A stretch of 64,000 nucleotides of DNA from Arthrobacter sp. MSA 4-2 (GCF_016405885.1 NZ_JAEKGC010000001.1:186001-250000); one strand, 5' to 3'; shown: positions 1 to 8,760, counted from the first letter of the stretch. The notes: a model not told the origin generated them from the letters alone. Translations and numbers: made by a program.

Positions 1-4
1 AGCC

Positions 5-895
5 ATGAGCACGCTGACCAGGCCGAACGTCGGCCGCAAGACCCCCCGGGTCTTCTACTTCATGGTCCTTCCCGCGCTGGTGATCTTCGCGGTGTTCCAC
101 ACGGTGCCGCTGCTGAGTGGAATCTACTTCAGCTTCACCAACTACGCCGGCTACGGTGAGTGGTCCTTCGTCGGGCTGAGCAACTACATCAACCTCTTCC
201 GCGACGACCGTATCCTCAACGCCTACGGGTTCACGTTCCTGTTCGCGATCGTCTCGACCGTTGCGGTCAACGTCATCTCCCTGGCCGTGGCCATCGCCCT
301 CAACGGGCGGATCAAGTTCAAGACGGGCTTCCGCGGGATCTTCTTCATCCCGAACATCCTGTCGATCCTCATCGTCGGGTACGTCTTCAACTACCTGTTC
401 TCCAACTCGGTCCCGGCGATCGCCCAAGCACTGGGGATCAACGCCCTGACCACGAGCATCCTCGCCGACGCCGACACCGCCTGGATCGGCGTGGTGATCC
501 TCTCCGTCTGGCAGGCGGCCGCCTTCAACATCATCATCTACCTGGCCGGGCTGCAGACCATCGGCGGTGAGCTGTACGAGGCGGCCTCGCTCGACGGAGC
601 CTCCTCTTGGCGGCAGTTCCGGTCCATCACCTTCCCCCTCATCGGGGCGTTCTTCACCATCAACATGGTTCTGTCCCTGAAGAACTTCCTGCAGGTGTTC
701 GACCAGATCGTCTCCCTGACCGCCGGCGGACCGGGCACGTCGACCGAATCGATCTCCCTGCTCATCTACCGGGGCGGGTTCGAGGGCGGCGAATACGGCT
801 ACCAGACCGCCAATGCCGTGATCTACCTCATCGTCATCATCGCCATCTCATTCGTCCAGCTGCGCATCCTGCAGCGCAGGGAGGCTTCCTTCTAA
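5..895 (+). CDS. Carbohydrate ABC transporter permease (MalF/UgpA type)
   Basis: Membrane permease of a binding-protein-dependent sugar importer, 296 aa. The N-terminus has a short cytoplasmic stretch, then about six hydrophobic segments. The EAA loop that docks the ATPase is visible at about residues 195-217 (EAASLDGASSWRQF followed by ITFPL). It starts with ATG at position 5. The next permease overlaps its stop (TAATG), so the two are translationally coupled. A downstream alpha-glucosidase suggests an alpha-glucoside or malto-oligosaccharide substrate; this is inference. The solute-binding protein probably lies just upstream of the window. No ATPase is seen nearby, as is usual for actinobacterial importers served by a shared MsiK-type ATPase. 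Confidence 0.93.
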   Translation: MSTLTRPNVGRKTPRVFYFMVLPALVIFAVFHTVPLLSGIYFSFTNYAGYGEWSFVGLSNYINLFRDDRILNAYGFTFLFAIVSTVAVNVISLAVAIALNGRIKFKTGFRGIFFIPNILSILIVGYVFNYLFSNSVPAIAQALGINALTTSILADADTAWIGVVILSVWQAAAFNIIIYLAGLQTIGGELYEAASLDGASSWRQFRSITFPLIGAFFTINMVLSLKNFLQVFDQIVSLTAGGPGTSTESISLLIYRGGFEGGEYGYQTANAVIYLIVIIAISFVQLRILQRREASF

Positions 896-1788
896 TGACA
901 GCTACAGCCGAATCGGCAGCTCCACGTACCTCTGCCCCGTCCGGGCCAGCCCCCAAGGCCCTGCGGCGCGACCGCACGAAGATCAACTGGTGGCTCACCG
1001 CACTCGTCGCGGCCTGTTCCCTGACGGTGCTCATCCCCCTGTACCTCGCCGTCGTCACTGCACTGAAGACACCGGACCAGCTCGGCGGCACCGGATTCGA
1101 ACTGCCCATCGGTGCCCGCTGGGAAAACTTCGCCGAGGCGTGGACCACGGTAAAGTTCCCGCGGGCACTCCTGAACACTGCCCTGGTGACGGTCGGGGCG
1201 GTGCTGCTGACGCTCCTGACGAACTCGATGGTCGCCTACGCCATCGCCCGGAACCTTCACCGCAGGTTCTTCAAGGGCCTCTACCTCTACTTCATCGCCG
1301 CCCTCTTCGTACCGTTCCCGATCATCCTGCTCTCGGTGGTCAAGGAAACCGCGATCCTCGGCCTCGACAACCAGCTCGGCCTGATCCTGCTGTACACGGT
1401 GTACGGGCTCTCGTTCAACATCTTCGTCTACGTGGCGTACATCCGCTCGATCCCGCTCGAGCTGGAGGAGGCCGCCCTGACCGACGGCGCCAGCACCTGG
1501 ACCATCTTCTGGCGCATCATCTTCCCGCTGCTTGGGCCGATGAACGCCACCGTGGGCATCCTCACCTGCCTGTGGGCGTGGAACGACTTCCTGCTCCCAC
1601 TGGTGATCCTCTCGGACCCGGCCGCCCAAACCCTCCCGCTGGCCCAGTTCATTTTCCAGGGCCAGTTCAACACCAACTATCCGGTGGCCTTCGCCTCCTA
1701 CCTGCTGGCCCTGGCCCCCCTGCTGCTCGTCTACCTGTTCGCCCAGCGCTGGGTTGTCTCCGGCGTCATGCGCGGCTCGACCAAATAG
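895..1788 (+). CDS. Carbohydrate ABC transporter permease (MalG/UgpE type)
   Basis: Second permease subunit, 297 aa, with about six membrane segments. The EAA loop reads EEAALTDGASTWTIFWRI followed by IFPL. The ATG at 895 shares its first A with the TAA stop of the preceding permease, so the start is fixed by coupling. A longer reading frame extends upstream but runs through the preceding gene and is not credible. The alpha-glucosidase starts 32 bases after this stop, so the three genes form one operon. It should pair with the first permease to form the heterodimeric channel. Confidence 0.93.
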   Translation: MTATAESAAPRTSAPSGPAPKALRRDRTKINWWLTALVAACSLTVLIPLYLAVVTALKTPDQLGGTGFELPIGARWENFAEAWTTVKFPRALLNTALVTVGAVLLTLLTNSMVAYAIARNLHRRFFKGLYLYFIAALFVPFPIILLSVVKETAILGLDNQLGLILLYTVYGLSFNIFVYVAYIRSIPLELEEAALTDGASTWTIFWRIIFPLLGPMNATVGILTCLWAWNDFLLPLVILSDPAAQTLPLAQFIFQGQFNTNYPVAFASYLLALAPLLLVYLFAQRWVVSGVMRGSTK

Positions 1789-1820
1789 ACTCTCACCAGA
1801 CACCGAAAGGAAACCCCGCC

Positions 1821-3494
1821 GTGGCTACAAGCACCGCCGAAATTTCCGCACAGACCGGCTCCATGTCGGACCCCAACTGGTGGCGCCAGGCCGCCGTCTA
1901 CCAGATCTACCCCCGCAGCTTCGCCGACTCCAACGGCGACGGTCTGGGCGACATTCGGGGCATCACCTCGCGGGTTCCTTACCTGTTGTCCCTGGGCGTG
2001 GACGCCGTCTGGCTCAGCCCGTTCTACCCCTCGGCCCTGGCCGACGGCGGCTACGACGTCGACGACTACCGAAACGTCGACCCGAAGCTTGGAACCCTTG
2101 AGGACTTCGATGAACTGGTCGACGCCCTGCACGGTGCCGGGATCAAGCTCATTGCCGACATCGTGCCCAACCACACCTCCAACCGGCATGAGTGGTTCCG
2201 TGAGGCCCTGGCCTCGCCCAAGGGATCACCGGCCCGGGAGCGCTACATCTTCCGCGACGGCAAGGGCCCGGACGGCTCGGAGCCGCCCTCGGACTGGGAG
2301 TCCGTCTTCGGCGGCAGCGCCTGGGACCGCACCGAGGACGGCCAGTGGTACCTGCACCTCTTCGCCCCGGAGCAGCCGGACCTCAACTGGGACAACCGGG
2401 AGGTGCGCGATGACTTCCTGAAGACGCTGCGCTTCTGGTCCGACCGCGGTGTCGACGGCTTCCGGGTCGACGTGGCGCACGCGCTGACCAAAAACCTCAC
2501 CGACCCGCTTCCCTCGAAGGCCGAGCTGGGCGCCGAGGACGAAAACCTCAACGGCGAGCACCCCTTCTGGGACCGCGACGAGGTCCACGACATCTACTCC
2601 GAATGGCGGCAGGTGTTCAACGAGTACGACCCGCCGCGTACTGCCGTCGCCGAGGCCTGGGTCCACGCGACCCGGCGGGCCCGCTACGCCAGCCCCGACG
2701 GGCTCGGCCAGGCGTTCAACTTCGACCTGCTGCGCGCCGACTGGAATCCCGGCCAATTCCGCAGCATCATCACCACCAACCTCACCGAGGCCGAGAACTC
2801 CGGCGCCTCCTCGACCTGGGTCTTCTCCAACCACGACGTGGTCCGCCACGCCACGCGCTACGGCCTGCCCCCGGCCGGCGACGGCAAGCCGACCGGCATC
2901 GACTGGCTGCTCAGCGGTGGAACCACCCCCGAGCTGGACGCCGAACGCGGCCTCCGGCGCGCCCGCGCTGCGTCCCTGCTGATGCTCGCGCTGCCCGGCT
3001 CGGCCTACCTGTACCAGGGTGAGGAGCTTGGCCTGCACGAGGTGGCCGACATCGCCGACGAGGCGCGCCAGGACCCGACGTTCTTCCGCAACCCGGGCGT
3101 CGAAGTCGGCCGCGACGGGTGCCGGGTGCCGCTGCCATGGACCGCCGAAGGGCCCTCCTTCGGCTTCGGCGGACAGACGGCCCACCTGCCCCAGCCGGAC
3201 TGGTTCTCCGACTCCGCCGTCGAGGTGCAGGAGGAGGGTGAGGATTCCACCCTGAACCTCTACCGCAGTGCCCTGGCGCTGCGGCGGGAACTCCAGACCA
3301 CCGAGCAGCTCGACTGGGTTCCCTCGGCACCGGAGGTCCTTCACTTCACCCGCTCCGGCGGCTGGCACTCGGTGACCAACTTCGGCACGGACCCGGTTGA
3401 CCTGCCGGCGGGCAGGGTCGTCGTGAGCAGCGCACCCCTCGCTGACGGGAAGCTTCCCGCCGACACCACCGCGTGGGTTGTCGCGGAGGCCTAA
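1821..3494 (+). CDS. GH13 alpha-glucosidase (oligo-1,6-glucosidase/maltase type)
   Basis: Cytoplasmic glycoside hydrolase, 557 aa, predicted to release glucose from imported alpha-glucosides. The start is GTG at 1821 with a GAAAGG ribosome site ten bases upstream. GH13 motifs are all present: QIYPRSFADSNGDG near residue 28, DIVPNH at about 113-118, FRVDVAH with nucleophile Asp217, VAEAW with acid/base Glu278, and FSNHD with Asp339. No signal peptide is seen, so it acts inside the cell. It closes the sugar importer operon, giving an uptake-plus-hydrolysis unit. The exact linkage preference cannot be read from sequence. Confidence 0.92.
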   Translation: MATSTAEISAQTGSMSDPNWWRQAAVYQIYPRSFADSNGDGLGDIRGITSRVPYLLSLGVDAVWLSPFYPSALADGGYDVDDYRNVDPKLGTLEDFDELVDALHGAGIKLIADIVPNHTSNRHEWFREALASPKGSPARERYIFRDGKGPDGSEPPSDWESVFGGSAWDRTEDGQWYLHLFAPEQPDLNWDNREVRDDFLKTLRFWSDRGVDGFRVDVAHALTKNLTDPLPSKAELGAEDENLNGEHPFWDRDEVHDIYSEWRQVFNEYDPPRTAVAEAWVHATRRARYASPDGLGQAFNFDLLRADWNPGQFRSIITTNLTEAENSGASSTWVFSNHDVVRHATRYGLPPAGDGKPTGIDWLLSGGTTPELDAERGLRRARAASLLMLALPGSAYLYQGEELGLHEVADIADEARQDPTFFRNPGVEVGRDGCRVPLPWTAEGPSFGFGGQTAHLPQPDWFSDSAVEVQEEGEDSTLNLYRSALALRRELQTTEQLDWVPSAPEVLHFTRSGGWHSVTNFGTDPVDLPAGRVVVSSAPLADGKLPADTTAWVVAEA

Positions 3495-3526
3495 ACTCTC
3501 CACGGCGGGAACACCGCGCGATGGCG

Positions 3527-3565
3527 CATTCGACGCTGCACCATTCGACGCTGCACCATTCGACG
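3527..3565. repeat. 15-bp tandem repeat, about 2.6 copies
   Basis: The unit CATTCGACGCTGCAC occurs at 3527-3541 and 3542-3556, followed by a partial third copy (CATTCGACG). It sits between the alpha-glucosidase stop and a terminator-like hairpin. No function is apparent. It is one of several short tandem arrays placed just after gene ends in this window. Confidence 0.9.
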
Positions 3566-3568
3566 ACG

Positions 3569-3598
3569 GCGGGCGGTCACCTACTGGTGGCCGCCCGC
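3569..3598. terminator. GC-rich hairpin between convergent genes
   Basis: A 12-bp stem (3569-3580 pairing with 3587-3598, one G-T pair) with a six-base loop. It lies between the alpha-glucosidase and the convergent TetR gene and contains the TetR stop codon. No long U tract follows. Its arm GGCGGGCGG(T/C)CAC recurs in the hairpin at 7992-8033, so both may belong to one terminator family. Confidence 0.6.
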
Positions 3599-4218
3599 TG
3601 GTGTCCGGGCAGGAGCGTCTCCAGATGACTGATGATCGCCCTCACCCCCACTTCGAACCCGAGGTCGGAGCGCCGTCCCTCAAGGGAGGCCTGTGCGAAG
3701 GCTTCGTGCAGGGCGGGCTGCGCAGCGGGATCGGCCACCCACGCCGACTCCGGGGACGCCCAGTCGAGGGCGGACCCCAGCATGAAGCTGTCGAGCGCCG
3801 TGACGGCGACGACCACGTCATTGGGCCCGAAGCCCGCCCCGGCAAACAGGGCGGCGAGCTGTTCGTAGATGTCGAGGGTGGCCTTGTCCGTCACTGCCTC
3901 ACCGACCAGCAGCGGGATGGCCTTGGCGTGCTGGCCCAGCGCGCTGCGGTAGCTGCGCGCCCACGCCGCGGCCCGGTCCTGCCAGGCCGGGCGTGCAGTG
4001 AGGAAATCACCCGACGCCAGCGCGTCCGATCCAATGACTGAACGGATCCCGTTGATGATCTCCGGACGTCCCTGGACGTGGTGGTAGATGGAGGAGGGGC
4101 TGACGTTCAGCCGCTGCGCCAGGCCGGGCAGGGTGAAGTCCCCAAACTCGTCAACCAGCTCAAGGGCTGCCCGGTAGATCTTCTCGGGCGACAGGATCGC
4201 CTGGCGTGGACGCCCCAT
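3577..4218 (-). CDS. TetR family transcriptional regulator
   Basis: One-component repressor, 213 aa. The N-terminal DNA-binding domain covers about residues 8-55, with the helix-turn-helix around LPGLAQRLNVSPSSIYHHV. The C-terminal ligand-binding domain is helical and unassigned. It is the last gene of a leftward run (small membrane protein, NCS1 permease, alcohol dehydrogenase, TetR), 73 bases after the dehydrogenase, so it probably controls that locus. A candidate operator is the 13-bp palindrome at 7043-7055 (inference). The ligand is unknown. Confidence 0.88.
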   Translation of the reverse strand: MGRPRQAILSPEKIYRAALELVDEFGDFTLPGLAQRLNVSPSSIYHHVQGRPEIINGIRSVIGSDALASGDFLTARPAWQDRAAAWARSYRSALGQHAKAIPLLVGEAVTDKATLDIYEQLAALFAGAGFGPNDVVVAVTALDSFMLGSALDWASPESAWVADPAAQPALHEAFAQASLEGRRSDLGFEVGVRAIISHLETLLPGHQRAATSR

Positions 4219-4291
4219 GGTCCCTCCCGTCCTGGGGTGCGCTGCCGCACCTCCGCCGTCGTCCGTGCCGGCGGAAGGCCCGCCGGCAGTC

Positions 4292-5389
4292 CTAGAACAC
4301 GATTACGCTCCGGGCCCGCTCGCCCCGGCGCATCGCCTCGAAGGCCTCATTGACCTCGTCAAGCGTAATCCGATGCGAGATGAGCCGATCAACGGGCAGG
4401 CGCCCCGCGAGGAACAGCTGCGCGAGGCGGGGGAAATCCCGGCCAGGCACCGTGGAGCCATAGTTGGATCCGATCAGGGACTTTCCGCCCTCGGCAAGCG
4501 ACAGCGCGTCGATGGAGATGGGGGAGTCCTCGGGAGGAAGGCCAACGATCACGGCCTTGCCCCCGGCCGCGATCAGCGACGGAAGGGACTCAATGGTCGA
4601 GACCCGTCCGATCGCCTCGAAGGCGTACGCGGCCCCGCCGCCGGTCAGCCGGCGGATCTCCTCAGCGAGCCCGTCCGAGGGCGTAAGGGTATGGGTGGCG
4701 CCGAAGGCCTTCGCCGCCACGAGCTTTTCCTCGCTCAGGTCCACGGCGATGATTGGATTCGCGCCGACGAGCTGCAGCGCCATGATGATCGAGAGGCCGA
4801 CCCCTCCGGTCCCCACCACGACGGCCGAGGTTCCGGCCTCGACCCCGGCGTCGTTCACAACAGCACCGAAGCCGGTCGCGACCGAGCAGCCGATAAGGCT
4901 CGCAACGTCGAAGGGCACCTCGCGCGGGATGCGGATGGCGCCTGCCTCGGGGACCACTGCGTACTCGCTCATCGAACCCACGCTCAGGTACGGAAACGCC
5001 CTCTCGCCGTCGAGTGAGAGCGGGGTGCTGCCGTCGGGCAGCAGGCATTCCTCCGACCGGCTGCCCGTGCACACATAGGATCTCCCCGAAACGCAGGCGG
5101 TGCACCGCCTGCAGGGGTAGAACCAGGAGAGGATGACGGAGTCGCCGACCTCGACGTCGGTGACGCCCTCGCCGACCGCCTCGACGGTGCCGGCCCCTTC
5201 GTGTCCCATCACGGTGGGGGAGGGCAGCGTCCAGTCGCCGTCGAGCACGTGGCGGTCCGACCCGCAGACGCCTGAGGCTCCCATGCGCACCAGGACGGTC
5301 CCCGGAGCGGGGTCGGCCACCTCGACGCTGGTCAGGTGGAGGTCCCGCGAACCGGCCCGGTGCACGGCGGCGCGTGATAGGCGGCTCAT
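4292..5389 (-). CDS. Zinc-dependent alcohol dehydrogenase
   Basis: Medium-chain dehydrogenase, 365 aa. Catalytic-zinc ligands appear as Cys42 (GVCGSD) and His63-Glu64 (MGHEG). The structural zinc site is Cys93, Cys96, Cys99 and Cys107. A Rossmann fingerprint GTGGVGLS follows in the cofactor domain. The family oxidises alcohols or reduces aldehydes with NAD(H). The ATG at 5389 overlaps the permease stop by four bases (ATGA), so the genes are coupled. Its place beside an NCS1 permease and a nitrilase-type hydrolase suggests removal of an alcohol or aldehyde formed in the same catabolic route; the substrate is not known. Confidence 0.9.
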   Translation of the reverse strand: MSRLSRAAVHRAGSRDLHLTSVEVADPAPGTVLVRMGASGVCGSDRHVLDGDWTLPSPTVMGHEGAGTVEAVGEGVTDVEVGDSVILSWFYPCRRCTACVSGRSYVCTGSRSEECLLPDGSTPLSLDGERAFPYLSVGSMSEYAVVPEAGAIRIPREVPFDVASLIGCSVATGFGAVVNDAGVEAGTSAVVVGTGGVGLSIIMALQLVGANPIIAVDLSEEKLVAAKAFGATHTLTPSDGLAEEIRRLTGGGAAYAFEAIGRVSTIESLPSLIAAGGKAVIVGLPPEDSPISIDALSLAEGGKSLIGSNYGSTVPGRDFPRLAQLFLAGRLPVDRLISHRITLDEVNEAFEAMRRGERARSVIVF

Positions 5390-6852
5390 GCGCGCTCCTC
5401 GACCTTCGCCGCGGCCGGCGCGTAGCCGCCGATGCCCCGGCGGACATAGAGAACGCGGGCAAGCACGTAGTAGACGACAGCCCCCACGATGGCCGAGGGC
5501 AGGGACGCGGTGATGTAGCTGAAGACCGGCAGCGTCGTCAGGGTGACCGGATTGTAGATCACCAGGTAGAAGAAGGCTCCTGCGGCGACGGCCCCAAGCC
5601 CGGCCCAGTTGATTCCGCCGGAGAAGTGGTAGGCGCTGTCGCTGCGGTGCCGATAGAGCTCCTCGAGTTCGACCCGCTGGCGGCGCAGCACGAAATAGTC
5701 GGCGATGATCGCCCCGCACATCGGTGCCAGGAAGGCCCCGCTGAGGGTCACGAAGACCATGAACCGCTCATACATGAAGCCCGGGAAGAAGGCGAGGATG
5801 GCCGGCAGGACGAAGAACGCGGCGCACAGCCACGCCCACCGGACGCGTGAGAGCAGGTTGCCGCTGGCCTGGCGGATGGCAAGCACCGTCGAGTAGACAA
5901 TGGAGGAGGTGCTGGTGATGTTGGCGAAGGCGATGAACAGCAGGATGAAGGCGCCGAGCAGGGGGCCGCCGAAGGGAAGCATCCAGACCGTCGGGTCGGA
6001 ATCGCCGAGGGTCAGGGCCGCAGCCATGCCGACGATCTGCGCGATCAGGGTGGCGCCGAGGAGCCCGCCGTAGGAGGGCCACAGGGCCGCCCGCGGGGTC
6101 CTGGTCAGGCGGGCGAGGGAGCCCATCACCGGGTACCAGGACACTCCGACGCCGGCGTTGAACTCCACGGCGAGGGCGAAGTTAAGGCGGTCGTCCTCGA
6201 ACGGCGCCAGCGGCGCCGCCGTGAGGAGCGCATCCCACGAGGTGTTGAGGACGAGGAAGATCATCAGGAACACCGTGACGACGATCAGCCCCGGGGCGAT
6301 GAACTTGTTGAACCGGCCGATGGTGACCGGCCCGCGGGAGAGGATCCACCAGGAGATGGCGATGGCCACAAGCGCGAAGAACGTCACCATGAGGCTCTCC
6401 GGGCCGAAGTCGGTGTTGAAGGTTGAGTTCGACACCTGGGTGACGGCCCGGCCCACCATGATCGCGAGCAGCGACGACCAGCCCATCTCGGTGATCAGGA
6501 TGACGGTGAAGACAAGGATGCCCACCCCGACCAGCCCGAACACCGGCCGGAGGATGGTGTACTGCTCGACGCCGTAGCGCTGGCTCGCCACGACGCTCGC
6601 GAGGATCATGAAGCCAAGGCCGATCGCATTGCCGATGACCATGGCGGCGATGCCCTGCTGGAAGCCGACAAGCAGGGCCGTTGAGCCGCCGACGAGGAAC
6701 GCCCAGGTGGCGATGGCAAGGCTGATATTGACGCCCGTGAAGTCGGATCCGTTCCAGATCCGTTCCCGAAGGAGCAGGGGAAGCGAACCCAGGGATCCGC
6801 CGTTTTTACCGTCCGTTACAGGCGTGCCGCGCTCGCCGTGTGCGGTGCTCAC
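5386..6852 (-). CDS. NCS1 family permease (nucleobase/hydantoin/allantoin type)
   Basis: Integral membrane symporter, 488 aa, with about twelve hydrophobic segments. The N-terminal signature RIWNGSDFTGVNISLAIATW is typical of the cytosine, purine, allantoin and hydantoin permease family, which carries nitrogenous ring compounds with H+ or Na+. It overlaps the dehydrogenase start and the small upstream gene by four bases each, giving a tightly coupled operon. The substrate is probably a nitrogen heterocycle or amide handled by the divergent hydrolase (inference from context). Confidence 0.9.
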   Translation of the reverse strand: MSTAHGERGTPVTDGKNGGSLGSLPLLLRERIWNGSDFTGVNISLAIATWAFLVGGSTALLVGFQQGIAAMVIGNAIGLGFMILASVVASQRYGVEQYTILRPVFGLVGVGILVFTVILITEMGWSSLLAIMVGRAVTQVSNSTFNTDFGPESLMVTFFALVAIAISWWILSRGPVTIGRFNKFIAPGLIVVTVFLMIFLVLNTSWDALLTAAPLAPFEDDRLNFALAVEFNAGVGVSWYPVMGSLARLTRTPRAALWPSYGGLLGATLIAQIVGMAAALTLGDSDPTVWMLPFGGPLLGAFILLFIAFANITSTSSIVYSTVLAIRQASGNLLSRVRWAWLCAAFFVLPAILAFFPGFMYERFMVFVTLSGAFLAPMCGAIIADYFVLRRQRVELEELYRHRSDSAYHFSGGINWAGLGAVAAGAFFYLVIYNPVTLTTLPVFSYITASLPSAIVGAVVYYVLARVLYVRRGIGGYAPAAAKVEERA

Positions 6853-7022
6853 AGGGCCAGCACCAGGAAGCCAAGCAGGGTGATGCCGAGGGTCACGGCC
6901 GTGAACAGGCCGAGGTCCCGCCCCGAGAGGGCATTCCGCGAAGGATCGCCCTGTTCGCGGGCCGAGATTTCGGCGAGCCGCCGGCGAAGCTCGGCCGCCG
7001 TCGTGGTGTCAGCTGAATCCAT
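6849..7022 (-). CDS. Small membrane protein (57 aa), leader of the NCS1 operon
   Basis: The N-terminal part is charged and helical (AAELRRRLAEISAREQ). One hydrophobic segment forms the last 20 residues (GLFTAVTLGITLLGFLVLAL). The chosen ATG at 7022 has a GGAG site ten bases upstream; longer starts (ATG 7052, TTG 7067) lack one. The stop overlaps the permease start in an ATGA. Small single-pass proteins encoded with transporters are sometimes subunits or regulators, so it may be an accessory to the NCS1 permease. I do not recognise a named family. Confidence 0.75.
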   Translation of the reverse strand: MDSADTTTAAELRRRLAEISAREQGDPSRNALSGRDLGLFTAVTLGITLLGFLVLAL

Positions 7023-7042
7023 TGGTCCGGGTCTCCAATAAT

Positions 7043-7095
7043 CGAATGTCATTCGGTTTTCGACCAATAGTTGTGCCTATCATGAAGGCTGTCAA
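7043..7095 (-). promoter_or_regulatory. Promoter and palindromic operator of the NCS1/ADH/TetR operon
   Basis: On the minus strand a perfect -35 TTGACA (7090-7095) stands 17 bases from AACTAT (7067-7072). Just downstream lies the palindrome CGAATG-T-CATTCG (7043-7055), about +5 to +17 from the expected start, a good place for a repressor. A wider inverted pair ATTGGTC (7021-7027) / GACCAAT (7062-7068) also flanks it. The divergent hydrolase gene begins 64 bases beyond this block, so one operator could serve both directions. The TetR protein encoded at 3577-4218 is the likely ligand (inference). Confidence 0.5.
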
Positions 7096-7158
7096 TGGAT
7101 TTCGTTCGATTTTTCAGGTGTTACGCCGGGGCCGGCGGACCCCTGGGCAGGAGGAGCC

Positions 7159-7956
7159 GTGCCGGCAATGGCAGTGCTGCAGGCCGAGGGGGCGGTGAAC
7201 GCCGTCGAGGAAAACCTGCGCCGGATCGACGGCTATGCCGGGCGCGCCGCGGAGCAGGGGGTTGAACTCCTGGTGACCCCCGAGCTTTTCGCCACCGGTT
7301 ACGCCCCGGCGCTCGTTGTCGGTTCGGACGGAGAAGGCATCCGGGCCGAACTGGCCGGAATCGCCCGCCGGCACGGCATCGCGCTCGTCGGATCGACTGT
7401 CGAGGCCGCGGGGGAGCGGCACCACATCAGTGCCTCGCTGTTCGACCGGCAGGGGATGGAGCTCACCCGGTACCGGAAGTCGCACCTGTTCGGGCCCGAG
7501 GAAAAATCCGTCTTCACGCCGGGAAACGACCTCCCGGACCTGGTGCCGCTGATGGGTCTCTCCGTGGCGCTGGGCATCTGTTACGACATTGAATTCCCGG
7601 AATTTGTGCGCAGCGCGGCACTCCGCGGTGCCGACCTCCTCTGTATCCCCACTGCCGTTCCGACCACGGGGGACGTGGGCGGGCGTCCGCCGGAACTGAC
7701 CTACAACGCGGAACGGATCTCCACCCTGCTGGTGCCGGCCCGTGCCCTCGAAAACGGCGTCTACATCGCCTACGCCAACCACACGGGCCCGGACTTCACG
7801 GGCTTGAGCAGCATCGCGAGCCCGTACGGCACCTTCCTTGGGCTCGCCGGCGGCGGGGAGGAACTGCTGGTCGCCCATGTCGATCGATCGGAGGTGGGCC
7901 GGGCACGCGGCCTGAACACCTACCTCACCTGCATGCGCCCGGCGCTGTACGGCTGA
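7159..7956 (+). CDS. Carbon-nitrogen hydrolase (nitrilase superfamily amidase)
   Basis: Cytoplasmic amidase or nitrilase-like enzyme, 265 aa. The catalytic triad is visible: Glu42 (TPELF), Lys107 (YRKSHL) and Cys141 (GICYDIEFPE). The family hydrolyses amides, N-carbamoyl compounds or nitriles; the Cys context fits amidases better than true nitrilases. AGGAGGAG at 7149-7156 precedes both the GTG at 7159 and an in-frame ATG at 7168, so the start may be three codons later. It is divergent from the NCS1 permease operon and is the probable nitrogen-releasing enzyme of that locus. Confidence 0.88.
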   Translation: MPAMAVLQAEGAVNAVEENLRRIDGYAGRAAEQGVELLVTPELFATGYAPALVVGSDGEGIRAELAGIARRHGIALVGSTVEAAGERHHISASLFDRQGMELTRYRKSHLFGPEEKSVFTPGNDLPDLVPLMGLSVALGICYDIEFPEFVRSAALRGADLLCIPTAVPTTGDVGGRPPELTYNAERISTLLVPARALENGVYIAYANHTGPDFTGLSSIASPYGTFLGLAGGGEELLVAHVDRSEVGRARGLNTYLTCMRPALYG

Positions 7957-7964
7957 TTCGGCAC

Positions 7965-7988
7965 GGACATCGGGACATCGAAACATCG
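7965..7988. repeat. 8-bp tandem repeat, three copies
   Basis: GGACATCG, GGACATCG and AAACATCG follow one another nine bases after the hydrolase stop, immediately before a terminator hairpin. No function is apparent. Confidence 0.75.
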
Positions 7989-7991
7989 GGA

Positions 7992-8033
7992 ACGACGGCG
8001 GGCGGCCACCCTTCTGTGACCGCCCGCCGTCGT
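7992..8033. terminator. Strong hairpin between convergent genes
   Basis: An 18-bp stem with one mismatch (7992-8009 pairing with 8016-8033) and a six-base loop. It lies between the hydrolase gene and the convergent DJ-1 family gene and is probably a bidirectional terminator. The arm resembles that of the hairpin at 3569-3598. Confidence 0.7.
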
Positions 8034-8058
8034 CTGCGTTACTCGAAGCAGCCGAAGC

Positions 8059-8760
8059 CTACCCGGCGAGGGCCTTGATGACTTCCTTGGCGACATCCTC
8101 GCTTGACTGCGGATTCTGGCCCGTGATCAGGTTGCCGTCCCGCACCACGACGCTGCTCCACGCGGCCGAGGTCTCAAGGACCGCGCCCCTCTCGCGCAGC
8201 ACGTCCTCAACGAACCAGGGGGTGTTCTCGCCGGTGCCGCCGGCGAGCTCCTCCTCGTTGGTGAACACGGTCATGCGCCGTCCGGCGAAGGCGAAGCCGC
8301 CGTCCTCGTTCACGGCGCTGAGCAGGCCGGCCGGGCCGTGGCAGAACGGTGCGATGACCTTGCCCGCGTTGTTGGTCTCCACGAGGATCCGGCCGAAGTC
8401 CTTGTTCTCGGCGAGGTCGGCCATGGGGCCGTGGCCGCCGGGCATCACGACGCCGTCGAAGTCGGATGCGCTGACGTGCGCCAGGACCAGGGGAGAGGAA
8501 AGCTCGTTGTCGATGTCCGCGAGGTAGGAGCGGAAGTCCTCGGCCTTGGCGGCGCCGCCGATCTGCTCCGGGTCGAGGCTCGCCGCATCGATCGTCGGCT
8601 TGACCCCGCCGGGGGAGGCTAGCTGTACCGAGTGCCCGGCCTCACGGAGGGTGCGGTGCGCGACGACGAGCTCTTCGGCCCAGACGCCGGTTGGGTGGGA
8701 GCTGCCGTCTTTCATGGTGAGGGCGTCGGCGGACGATACGACCATCAGGATTCGGGCCAT
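8059..8760 (-). CDS. DJ-1/PfpI family protein (Hsp31-like, type 1 amidotransferase fold)
   Basis: Cytoplasmic protein of 233 aa. The nucleophile elbow is PFCHGPAG with Cys140-His141, and an upstream Glu pair (WAEEL, 29-30) supplies the acidic partner. Size and motifs match Hsp31-like glyoxalase III or deglycase-type members of the family, which act on methylglyoxal or glycated substrates. The ATG at 8760 has GGAG nine bases upstream; a longer frame adds twelve unlikely residues. It is a single gene, convergent with the hydrolase. The exact activity is not determined by sequence alone. Confidence 0.87.
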   Translation of the reverse strand: MARILMVVSSADALTMKDGSSHPTGVWAEELVVAHRTLREAGHSVQLASPGGVKPTIDAASLDPEQIGGAAKAEDFRSYLADIDNELSSPLVLAHVSASDFDGVVMPGGHGPMADLAENKDFGRILVETNNAGKVIAPFCHGPAGLLSAVNEDGGFAFAGRRMTVFTNEEELAGGTGENTPWFVEDVLRERGAVLETSAAWSSVVVRDGNLITGQNPQSSEDVAKEVIKALAG

